Source: Bolinopsis microptera (Eukaryota; Ctenophora; Tentaculata; Lobata; Bolinopsidae). Taken from it: a DNA stretch of 64,000 nt. Positions 1 through 10,002 of the stretch are shown here, piece after piece; positions within the stretch are counted from its first letter, which is position 1, and each line of letters opens with the position of its first letter. The stretch covers positions 11,869,453-11,933,452 of the forward strand of contig NC_087084.1 of assembly GCF_026151205.1 (NCBI RefSeq), in the 5' to 3' direction. The notes beneath the pieces were generated by a model. That model searched no databases. It was not told where the DNA came from and saw only the letters and a program-made list of their open reading frames with translations. Made by a program: the position numbers and the translations under genes.

Positions 1-222
1 ATTCATAATCATGGATAGGGTGGACCCCTGCCAGTGTCTCTCTTTCCCAAACAAAATAAAATGATATTAATTTGAAAAACCGTCCGCAAATGCAAAATGA
101 TACCGAGAATGAAATTGGTCGCTCGCTTTTCCCATTCATTCACGACTTACGAATTGTAATAAGTTTCAATTAATTATATCAATCTGGTAATCTTGTTTTG
201 CTCTTATGAGTGGGTCAATCAT

Positions 223-609
223 TTATTTTTAATTGTAGTTGACGAAATGAGAGTCTCCACTCAGTGTGTTAAAACATAATTCTTTGTCGACGTTTCGGCT
301 ACATGCCTTTGTCATAAACAGGACGTACTGAAAACTTACATAGCTGCAAAGATGTGGATTCTTTTAGCCATTATATTTTATGTTTCTTTTGGATAAATTT
401 GTGATTGTTGTTGTGTTTCAAGATGTTATTTTTTTGTTGTTATATTTCGTAGTATTAATAGATTATTTTAACATTGTATCTTTGCAGCTATGTAAGTTTT
501 CAGTACGTCCTGTTTATGACAAAGGCATGTAGCCGAAACGTCGACAAAGAATTATGTTTTAACACACTGAGTGGAGACTCTCATTTCGTCAACTACAATT
601 AAAAATAAA
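223..609. repeat. Long perfect inverted repeat with hammerhead-like motif
   Basis: Two arms of about 130 bp, 223-354 and 477-609, are reverse complements of each other by eye and are separated by about 122 bp of AT-rich spacer. Each arm carries gccgaaacgtcgac preceded by tgacaaaggc. This resembles the stem II and GAAAC part of the hammerhead ribozymes found in Penelope-like and related retroelements, but core positions C3 and G8 appear changed, so it is probably inactive. A fold-back or MITE-like insertion is the best reading. No coding capacity is seen. Confidence 0.8.
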
Positions 610-1410
610 ATTATATCAATCATTCAATCACATATGCTGCAAAAATCTCTTTGGGTTGCTTTCGCGTCGCTACCTAGTAATAGTATTTCGGGATAAGGTT
701 GGTAGTTAGTGTCCAATTAGCTGATGTTTATTGAATCTTTATTGCGTAAAGTGCGCACGAACCAATTATGGTTATTAGTACTTTAGTATTACTATCAGTT
801 TGCCCGACGCGATGGATGACACTGGTTTTTACCTGATATTCCAAATTTTATAAATATTTTAATTAAGGCAAACTTTCCGGTAGATTTTCAGAATGCTTAA
901 ACAATTATCTAACTTAAACAAGACATCAAATTTTGAATAAAATATCTCCTTTATGCTGTAAAATTGACTTGAAATGTTGTTACTTTGTCAAAAATCAAGG
1001 TTCAAGAAGAACTGAGCACATAATTTTGATCAAATTGGATATTATATGTTCAGAATTTCTAATTTCTAATTTCTATGTTTCAAATGAATGAATAATTTAT
1101 CGTGTTTTAACGTTAGCTTGGGGAGGCTCAGGGTTTTCATCTCTTCAAAATAAAATTCTGCCCTGGGTTGCAGCAGTATGAAATAAATGATAAATTAGGA
1201 GTGGGAGTATAACCATACGTGTTAATTGCTTGTTATTGTTTTGTTTAATTAAGTTAAACAATTCATCGACAATTATTTCAGAATTTGTTCCATCCGCACA
1301 CTGATTTTGATAAATTTTGTGGACGTGGCCCAATTACTATGCCAAATCGACATACTATATACCCAAAACTGACATTATAGGTTAAATTGTAGCTAGCGGT
1401 ATTTTGAACT
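610..1410. other. AT-rich DNA without a recognisable gene
   Basis: No exon-like open frame with splice sites was found. The last part, from about 1382, matches a repeat family also present near 61290-61425, starting with the shared word ttgtagctag. The stretch is therefore at least partly old repeat. Confidence 0.5.
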
Positions 1411-2378
1411 CGTATAGGAATCTTTTTTTTTTTTTTTTTTGTCGATGGGCGCTCACTCTACCTCCCCGGGTTTGCGGGGAGGCTACGTCCGCCTTGTGGC
1501 TAACGTCTCTTGGAGCTCCTTTGGTTGCGGAGGTGTACCGAAAGCTCGGCTGGGATGGCTGACTCGCTGAGCCGGCACGAACCAAATGGACATAACATTG
1601 CTGTTATGACCCGGTGGAACGGCGATACCCCTAAAAGTATCTGCCATATGTTCCGTCATCGGGGGACTTTCTGAGTCCATAGAAAGTCAACTGTCGAAAC
1701 AGCCTCCCGGAAAATTGGGTTTGATAATGCGAGAAACTACCACTTCCACTGTTATCTGGCTAACAGCTCCGCTAGGTGTTTCTCGATATTTACTGTGCTT
1801 GATGTTTGTTGTTTTGCCGTGATTTGTTTGGTCGCGCGCGCACCAGTTTGGTGATAAATTTGTGGCTTTCTTTACTATGTATGTCTTTGTCCGCGCGTTC
1901 CGTGTTTTCAGTAGACCCCTTTTGCCGTTCTCTCTGTTTATGTGACGAGCTATTGTACTGTTTTGGCATATTTGTGGGTTTTAAGTACCATTTGTCCATG
2001 GTTGGGTCGTTTTAATATTCTACTGTCCGTAGCGGAAAGGAGCTTGCCGGGCTCCTGTGTGAGTGAGGTGGAGTGGAGAGAGGCCAGGTATGTGCTGGTA
2101 TTTGATCTGATCCAGCCAGACGACGTTTAGCCTGCCGGACAATGAGGGGCAGTTACCATCCCTTACCAACGTGGAGGTCACTCTGAGGTTGCTAGTGGGT
2201 CCAGAAACAACAGGGGGGATGGAGTGAGTGATCCCTGCAGTTTGCTGGCTAGCCACCCCAGAGCGGGCGGGGTTGTGAAAGCCGTGCTCAGACTAGGCAC
2301 CCCACCCGTCGTCTCTTCTTGCAGTAGCAAGGCGTGTTAGTTGATGAGGACTAACACAAGGGACGTATAGGAATCTTT
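1411..2378 (-). mobile_element. Poly(A) retrotransposon insertion with 15-bp target duplication
   Basis: The word cgtataggaatcttt occurs at 1411-1425 and again at 2364-2378, a 15-bp target-site duplication. Between the copies lies about 940 bp of DNA that is clearly GC-richer than its flanks. It starts with a poly(T) run, which is the poly(A) tail of a minus-strand element. Just inside the tail, 1461-1482 forms a hairpin with arms cctccccg and cggggagg around a short loop, a common 3' end signal for LINE-type reverse transcription. Only short open frames are present, so it is a non-autonomous or heavily deleted non-LTR element. I cannot assign the clade. Confidence 0.85.
1461..1482 (-). other. 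3' stem-loop of the retroelement
   Basis: An 8-bp GC-rich stem with a 6-nt loop lies about 20 bp from the poly(A) tract on the element's sense (minus) strand. Its position fits the reverse-transcriptase recognition hairpin of stringent LINEs. The function is inferred. Confidence 0.5.
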
Positions 2379-3390
2379 ATTAATAGGGAAAAAATGGCTG
2401 AGTTATCAGCCAAAAACTATGTGCCCATATTTGAGCGCACGCACCAAATTTGATAGATTTTGGCCCATATAAACTGGTTAAAGCCTAAAGTTTAACTTTA
2501 ACTTTAAGTAAATATTCAATATGAATTAGGATGCTTATAGTTATAGGCGAAAAATCCACCGAAAATGAACATCTTATTTCTGATCTCGCATTACGTGTTA
2601 AGGTTTCAAAAAAATTAACGGCCAATTTCCCAAATTTCCCTGGAAAAATTTAGAATCAGTATGCCACTCTACGTATGTGTTTTTCCAAAAAGAAAGGTTT
2701 GTGACAAAGGTACCGCATTAAATCGAATTTCAATACAAAGTTTCCACCCGGATCCATTTGATTCATGTTATACGGAAAGAATTCTATAATTACCATTTAT
2801 ATTCACGTTGTATCAAATTAAGTTAAACATAATACGTTGGAGAAGACATGGTATTGGTGCAGGATCGGTCTCATTTTGCTCTGATTAGCGGCTATATTCA
2901 TCCGAAAAGTTTGTCTGGTTCTGCAATTATTCCAGCCTAAATTTCATTAAGGCAAAAAATGTGATTGATTAGCTCAGTTAGTCATAAGATTATAAGATTA
3001 TAAATCACGCGGCTTTGTATTCAAAACCAACGTACCGCTTATAAATTTTCTCTATAATCATTTCCAAATCATTTCTATCTTGTAGGGAATATTAATAGGT
3101 TAGTTGACTTTAAATTAACATTAAATGTCTTGTTATCGCCATCCATTTTTATCAATGTTCGTATTTTACGTAGGATTGCATGATACATACAATTTTAAAT
3201 AAGTTTCTACATGCGTTGATAAGCATATTGATATACCATCAATTCTTTTTTATGATTTATCTCAATGCCTATATTGATTCAATTGCAGCACGATTGGGAC
3301 GTACCACCAGTCGAGCTCGCAGCCCCAGTAAACAGAAAAATTAATCAATTTCTAGTGATTGGGATGAGAATTGTTTCATATGTGTCTTAT
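2379..3390. other. Repeat fragment followed by featureless AT-rich DNA
   Basis: 2385-2470 is similar over about 85 bp to one arm of the palindrome at 61350-61425, sharing aatggctgagttat and gattttggcccat. It continues the copy broken by the retroelement at 1426-2363. The rest shows no supported exon. Confidence 0.6.
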
Positions 3391-3505
3391 GGAGGAGGAA
3401 GAGGAGGAGGAGGAGGAGGAGAAAGAGGAAGAGGAGGAGGACTGAGGAGGAAGAGGAGGACTGAGGAGGACTGAGAAGGACTAGGGAGGCCGAGGACTGA
3501 GGAGG
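3391..3505 (+). repeat. Purine-only GGA/GAG tract 1
   Basis: This is an almost pure A/G stretch built from gga and gaa triplets, with interspersed gga-ctga motifs. The complementary CCT-rich strand gives artefactual Ser/Pro/Leu-rich open frames. It is separated from the next tract by about 150 bp of unique DNA. Confidence 0.95.
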
Positions 3506-3655
3506 AGTGGTGCCATCCTGTGCATGTGTGGTTTCACGTATTCGTGTTATGTTTCCATCACCGAATGGAAAATACACAGACTTTGTGCCAGGGGACATTG
3601 ATTCAAGAATATGAGTTCCGTAAGACATAGTTCTAAGTCTTAAATCCCTACTTCA

Positions 3656-4170
3656 AGAGGAGGAAGAGGAGGAGGAGGAGGAGGAGGAGAAAGAGGAGGA
3701 GGAGGACTGAGGGGAGGACTAAGGAGGAGGATGACTGATGAGGACTGAGAAGGAGGAGAAGGAGGAGGTGGAGGAAGAAGGAGGAGGAGGAGGGGGAGGA
3801 GGAGGAGGAGGGGGAGGAAGGGGAGGAGGAGGACTGCGGAAGACTGAAGAGGGAGGAGGAGGAGGAGGGGGAGGAGAAGGGGAGGAGGCTAGGAGGAGGA
3901 CTGCGGAAGACTGAGGAGGAGGTGGAGGAAGAGGGAGGAGGAGGAGGAGGGGGAGGAAGGGGAGGAGGAGGACTGCGGAAGACTGAGGAGGAGGAGGTGG
4001 AGGAAGGAGGGGGAGGAAGGGGAGGAGAAGGACTGCAGAAGACTGAGGAGGAGGAGGTGGAGGAAGGAGGAGGAGGAGGAAGAGGACTGAGGAGAAGGAC
4101 TGAGGAGGAGGACCCAGGAAGAGGAGGAAGAGGAGGTAGAGGAGGAAGAGGAGGTAGAGGAGGAGGACTG
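3656..4170 (+). repeat. Purine-rich GGA minisatellite tract 2
   Basis: About 515 bp of nearly uninterrupted purines on the plus strand. It contains a longer internal repeat in which gaggactgcggaagactga recurs several times between gga blocks. The strand asymmetry gives triplex (H-DNA) and G-quadruplex potential. Long open frames on both strands here are low-complexity artefacts. Confidence 0.95.
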
Positions 4171-5633
4171 ACACATAACTTATTGAAATCTTACATTCTA
4201 AAGAACAGGAGGACTTATGATATCTTTCCTTCAAAAAGGCCTTGATTGTGGATATCGAAGAAAAAATTAAGAGTAACACAGTCTTAATGTACAACCTCAA
4301 TACAACATATCATATTATCCGCAAAGCTATCCCCAAAACATTTCACGGAGCAACCCTTCCCGAAAAGAAGCTATGCATGAGCAGAGAAAGTCAAGAATGT
4401 GAGAGTACTTCTCACTGTTTTCATGTCATTCTATAATAAACTTTAGTATAATCTTACGTTAACACTGTATTAATATATAATGGTAGATATTACAATTTGT
4501 TGCAAATATAAATGTCATTAATTTTAATACCCGCCACTCCGTAGGCATTATCACTCAAATATTCAGTAAATTACGTGTACAATACGAAACCAAAACAACG
4601 CACACAGTATCAAATATAACGTGTTTACACAGTGACGTGAGAGTGCGTGTTAATAGCGGGGCCAGATTTACGTATCACCTCATATTCTTTATTTAGCCCT
4701 AATAAGGCGTAGGAAGCAGATAGAAACACCAGATTTGGACTAGATTGTCACTAACAACACACAGTATCAGTACAGCGTGCTAAATTAGTACCGTAAACTG
4801 GAATTGGCTCGTCCTTTAAACAATTGACTTACATCCTTAAGGTGTAAATTTTAGCAAATAATATAATTCGTAGTGGACACTTGTTGAGGTGGCTGTGAAT
4901 TGTTTTTAAAAACTTTTTATCATAGAACCGGCGATGCTATTATATCGGATTACTAGAATTAATTTTAATAGTTTTTCCATAAAAGTTCATAAAGGTAAAA
5001 ATTCTAAAATAAGGTCAATGGCATTTATAATACGGGACAATGGCTTAATCTCCGTGGTTTTTGTACTATTAATATCGAATTTAATTTTATTGGATTATAG
5101 GCAGAATTTATAACTTAGCAGGAAAAATTAACTTGTCGAGAGGTTACCAATACCTGTTTAAATAATTCACGTCCTGCACAGTAATTAATGGACACGTCGA
5201 ATTTACAACATCAGCGTTCATAAAGATGTGCATGTGATTTTCACGATTTGCAAAAGAAATAATGTTATTGTTGAAACATGGAAATGGTTGTAGCTGTTTA
5301 TCTAATCAACAGATTAACCCTTATTTGGGTATATTTTTTATTAAATTTGTACCGCTGGGGCAATTGGTACTTTATTGGTTGACCATTATTTGGTGCCTCT
5401 AAGATTGGTGCCTCTAAACGAAGAACGAAAAAACATATATAGTTTTGTTGCCATGTCTGGTTGATATACTTAATATATTTATAGTTAAGATTGTGGGTGG
5501 GGCATAACTACTGTTTACATCTTATCTCATTCCAAGGAATATAACTAGAAATATCAATGGAAGCTTAGAGAAACAAACAATATGCATTTATCGTGATGTA
5601 TTACCTTTGAAAATCTCTTTGCAGGGTAGCTCC
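4171..5633. other. Upstream region of the LDLa gene; no gene seen
   Basis: AT-rich DNA without a supportable exon. A splice acceptor-like sequence, aaatctctttgcag, ends at 5624 just before the first coding exon, so the upstream stretch may hold a 5' UTR intron or be a spliced-leader acceptor. No clear TATA element was identified. Confidence 0.45.
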
Positions 5634-8600
5634 ATGGTTTTAAAGGGAACGATGCTAGCGTGCATCATACTGCTATGCCTTCAAGGGGTTATTTTCGCAG
5701 GTTAGTAGAAGGCTTTGTATATATTTATACTAAGATTTTTATGTGATCTATATCCTATTTTATTTTCATTTCAAAATCAGTTAGCCAGATAACAGCTGTA
5801 TCGATCAATTCGAAATATTTAGACATTGATCTTAGAAATTTATTTTCAGTCCCAAATCTTTGTTTATAGTTTGGAGTTCAGGGGTTTTATAATTTTTGCA
5901 AATCGTAATAGAATTTTCGACATTGATTGCCGATATCTCTAACACCTGCTAACAAGTTTTTCTTTACAGATTGCCCAGCTGGAAGCTTCATGTCAGCTAG
6001 GGGCTGTAAGAAATGTGGACTGGACCAGTACAGTGCTGCAGGAGCTACATCCTGCACCCCCTGTCCTAAAGGAATGTTATCAAAGAAGGGATCTGATTCT
6101 GTGAACGATTGTTATCATGGTGGGTGCATTGAGATTTTACTGGCCAACATTTTTACTCAATTTCGTGATATGTTACAAGTTTCATGACAAACATGGCATT
6201 ATGCTTTATTTCTAGGTTTATGTTTGGGAGCATTTTGAAACAACACCATTTTAGCATCTAATCTGAAATTATTTAAATTATTTGTGCTATTTCAATTATT
6301 TATTTTATTTCAGAGAAAGATGCTACTGGCGATGAAGTGTTTTATTCAGTAGATCCCGTTACTGAAATAGAGTACTTTACTAAAAAGGGTGAGCTTGTGA
6401 TAATTCTATTTATAGAAAAGGTTTAAATGAGCAATTATTAAGCCAGATGTACGATTCGCAAATATATGAAACTTTTGATAACGTATGATTTTTGGTTTCT
6501 TACTTTTATTTGATTTCCAAATAACACGAACGTACTAAAACCTAGTTTGAATCTGGAGAGTCGTTGTAAACATATTACGAATTTCAGGTGCGATTGAAGA
6601 GGGTAAGTTTTTATTTATTTATTTATGTAAATTTATTTAATTATGTAAATGAAGGTAAATTTGTATGTAAATTCTTGGAATAAAAACATTAATATTAATC
6701 TTTATGTCATAATAAACTACTACCAGCAATCTGCGATAAGACACATTTCTGCTAAAAATATAAAATGTGAAAATGTTTTACAAGAATTTCTAATATAATT
6801 ATTTTACAGAGGGTCCAACCGAAATCATTAACAAAGGTTTGAAATATTTTCCTTTTGTTTCTTTTTCTTATTTTATTTTCTGCTGCACAATGTCATGTCT
6901 AATTATAGAAAATGAAATATTACAATATCGTTTTATTTTATTCGGCAAATATATTATATAATCACAATCTATAAAAAAGTCATTGCAGTTCATACAAATT
7001 ATTTGGATTTTGTTTTCTTTCAACGTATTAGTGTAAGAGACCCTACAAAGTCTCGAAAATAAACTAGTCACTGCGTATAATAATATAACGATCAGCGATT
7101 CGATTCAAAAGTGAATAATTTTCAAATAACCACAATGTCAGGGTACGTATGTCCGGAGGGACAAACAAAGTGTGGTGATATTGACGAATGTGTTCCCAAC
7201 CGTGGTCTTTGTAATGGAGGTGCTGCGTGTTCAAATGGCTTTGATGAATCAGCAGAGTTTTGCACAAGTATGCAGAGTTATTCCTCAATATAGTTTTATG
7301 AGGCGGTATCATGTGTTGAGTGGTTATGATTTATTCATTCGATAGAAAAAGTTGGGAAATTGTTTCGATGATGGAAAGTAGTTGGGTGATTCGGATTAAT
7401 ATTCTGTTGCAAAAAACTGGACAAAATTTACCTTTATAAGTATAGCTCTAAGTCTTACAATTATACAATACAAAAGTACTATAAAGTAACTTAAACCCCA
7501 ACCAGGTTTTGAATGCCCCGTTAAACAGGAAAAGTGTGCGGACGGAATCCAGTGTTTTCCTTCATCTGGAAAATGTGATAAATTTAAAATTCCTCACTGT
7601 AACGATAAGTCCGACGACGTGGGCTGCACTTGTAAAGAAGGCGAAATGGAGTGTGCTGACGGAAATGGATGTGCCTCCTTACAGAGAAAGTGCGATGGTA
7701 GCACGCAATGTGCTGACGGATCCGATGAGAGCCGCGACATTTGCTATGGTTAGCACTTAGTATAATAGATATTTGACATAATATTGAACATAAGATTTAA
7801 CCAAGTGAAAAAGTACTTTTCCATAATGAGCATAGTTATATTAAGAATATTTTTAATTTGCAAAATTTACGCTCCGCAATCAAACGGCAGATTTTATAGG
7901 TTTAAGTTAGTTCAGCACTGCTTTTCTCCAATATAACATAAATATAACATATTTATTATGTTCAAACTAGTTAGGGGATCGGGTAAATGCGGGATCGGCA
8001 CGAGAAAGTGCGCCACTGGTAACCAGTGTGTCGCTAAAGGGAGAATGTGTGACGGTAGTACCCAATGTATCGACGGATCGGATGAAGCTCTGGTTTTCTG
8101 TATAAGTAAGTGTAGTCATTATTTAACTTAATTAGCTTATTTACTTAAGTTAGTTACAATTTAACTCAATAACTCAATAAGCTGATTAACTTTTCTCAGT
8201 TATTATTTAGCTTAATTAACTAATAAGCTTATATTAGTTATTACTTAAGTTTGATTAATAAGAGAAATCTGAGTAAATTTTAGTTTATCAAAGTCTTTTC
8301 CACTTAACATTTAACTAGTCAACAGATTACTGTATATTGTATAACTATAATTAATGTACTGTACATAATTTTACTAAATCTAATTTTTGAAACCAGCCTA
8401 CGAGTGTCCGGATTACCAAATAAAGTGTGATGGTAGTAAATGTCTGTCCCGATGGAATCTGTGTGACTCGGAGCCAGACTGTAAGGACGGGTCGGACGAA
8501 GATCCTGCCTGGTGTGCTGGTAAGCGGACTATTTTAACAATATTAAGCTATATAAATTGAGAATTATGTATTATAAATAATGAATAATAAATAATGAATA

Positions 8601-9636
8601 ATCACTTTACCAGCCTACGAGTGTCCGGCAGCCAAAAAGAAGTGTGCGGACGGTATGCAATGTGTTCCTAAGAAACTCTTCTGTGATGGTAAAGCAGATT
8701 GCACCGACGGGTCAGATGAGTCTGAGGAAGAATGCGCAGGTTCGTTGAATAATTATTGAAATTTGAAATATTTGAAGTATGGAAATATTAAGATTTTATT
8801 TACAAATTGCAACAATGAGAAAAAACGAGTTTAAGTTAGTTTATCTGATTTTAATTGCATTTTTAATCCAGAGGAAAAAGGAGAAGGAAAATCAATTATC
8901 GAAGTCCGAAAAGGAAAAGGAAAACAAACGATTGGTAAGTAGCACATTAATCATGAGCATATTAAGTTCAAGTCAGAGTGTATTACGACTATTAAGAACA
9001 TTTAACATTGTAAATAAGGTAGTATTTTTTACCCAGTATTTTATTTTTATCAACCACTAATTTCACTATGGCCTTCTTGTAAATACATTAATGAACTCCA
9101 ACGTTGTTTTAACTTTTGAACAACATTTCCCTTCATTCTCTTTGACAGATATAGGAACTTAATACTTAATTAAAGAAAAGTTAAGATAATATCAATTTTT
9201 AGAAAAGGGTGAAAGAATTATAGAAGTGCCGGATGAAACAAGCCGAAGGGGGCCACCAGAGCCAGAAGACCCAGAGCCAGTAGACCCAGAGCCAGTAGAC
9301 CCAGAGCCAGTAGACCCAGAGCCAGTAGACCCTGAGCCAGTAGACCCTGAGCCAGTAGACTGCCCTGCTGAATGTACTCCAAGAGAGTGCCCCGGTATCA
9401 ACCCTCACAACCCATCCTGCTGGGAGGCACTAGAGGAAACCAGGTTCAGGGGTTCTGTTAGTATCGGTAACATTAAGGGAGGCATAAACGTAGCCAAGGC
9501 AGCATGTTACGCCAGCGGCACATGCGAAGCTATTACTTGTTCTCAAAGAAGAGGTGTAGTTTCATGTGAGCTGTTGCTTACTAAAGGTATAGAAAAGATG
9601 GGCAAAGATATGATATCATTTGTTTACGCTTGTTAA
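5634..9636 (+). CDS. Secreted multi-LDLa-repeat protein (12 exons, 527 aa)
   Basis: Exons by splice reading: 5634-5700, 5970-6119, 6314-6388, 6588-6602, 6810-6836, 7142-7267, 7506-7748, 7971-8105, 8397-8519, 8614-8739, 8872-8934, 9203-9636. They sum to 1584 nt, an unbroken frame ending in TAA. Residues 1-22 are a hydrophobic signal peptide. Residues 23-72 are a Cys-rich ephrin-receptor-like (GCC2/GCC3-type) module. Two short exons of 5 and 9 codons form a linker. Six LDLa modules span about residues 112-362; four have clear CxDGSDE calcium-cage motifs. The first reads CSNGFDES and the second CNDKSDD, so both are atypical. A Lys/Glu linker, a repeat of PEPVD units and a C-terminal Cys domain (about residues 425-527, unrecognised) follow. 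No transmembrane segment appears after the signal, so the protein is probably secreted. LDLa modules bind ligands through calcium; the partner here is unknown. Confidence 0.9.
9232..9360 (+). repeat. 15-bp in-frame coding minisatellite (PEPVD repeat)
   Basis: The unit ccagagccagtagac, with an occasional cct for cca, is repeated about six times inside the last exon of the LDLa gene and encodes Pro-Glu-Pro-Val-Asp. The 15-bp period keeps the frame, so copy-number change would only lengthen or shorten an acidic, extended linker between the LDLa modules and the C-terminal domain. Confidence 0.95.
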
Positions 9637-9656
9637 ACATTGCCAGAAGTTGGTTA

Positions 9657-9662
9657 AATAAA
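9657..9662 (+). terminator. Poly(A) signal AATAAA of the LDLa gene
   Basis: A canonical AATAAA lies about 20 nt after the stop codon of the LDLa gene. The resulting 3' UTR would be very short. T-rich sequence follows about 40 nt further on. Confidence 0.7.
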
Positions 9663-10002
9663 GAACAATTAAATTAGAAGACGGTAGTTTCAAAATAGTG
9701 TTTATTTCTTTTTTTGTTGTTGATATTATTGTAAAGCATTCAACACTTTTAGATTAAAATTATGATAAATTCCTGTAGTTTCATTTTTGAAAAAGACAAA
9801 TTGAACGACAATCGTTGAATAAACATTTTTTATTGATACTATGAAAATGAAAGATCTGAGTGCAAATTCAAGTTTAACTTCTTTACAATACGCCGACTCC
9901 CCTACAATAAACTGTCTCCATCTACAGGTCTCCAGTACGGAGAGTTTAAGTTGCAATTGCATGATAAGATAATAAACGGGATGATACAAATTTGATTGAG
10001 AG

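Noticed and set aside
2956-3035. tRNA-like string (tagctcagttagt, then ttcaaaacc)
   Set aside because: The A box is fair but the B box is poor and no cloverleaf with paired acceptor ends could be drawn. At most an old tRNA-derived remnant.
3719-4300. 193-codon Pro/Ser/Leu-rich frame
   Set aside because: Low-complexity reading of the GGA tract; no start context or domain.
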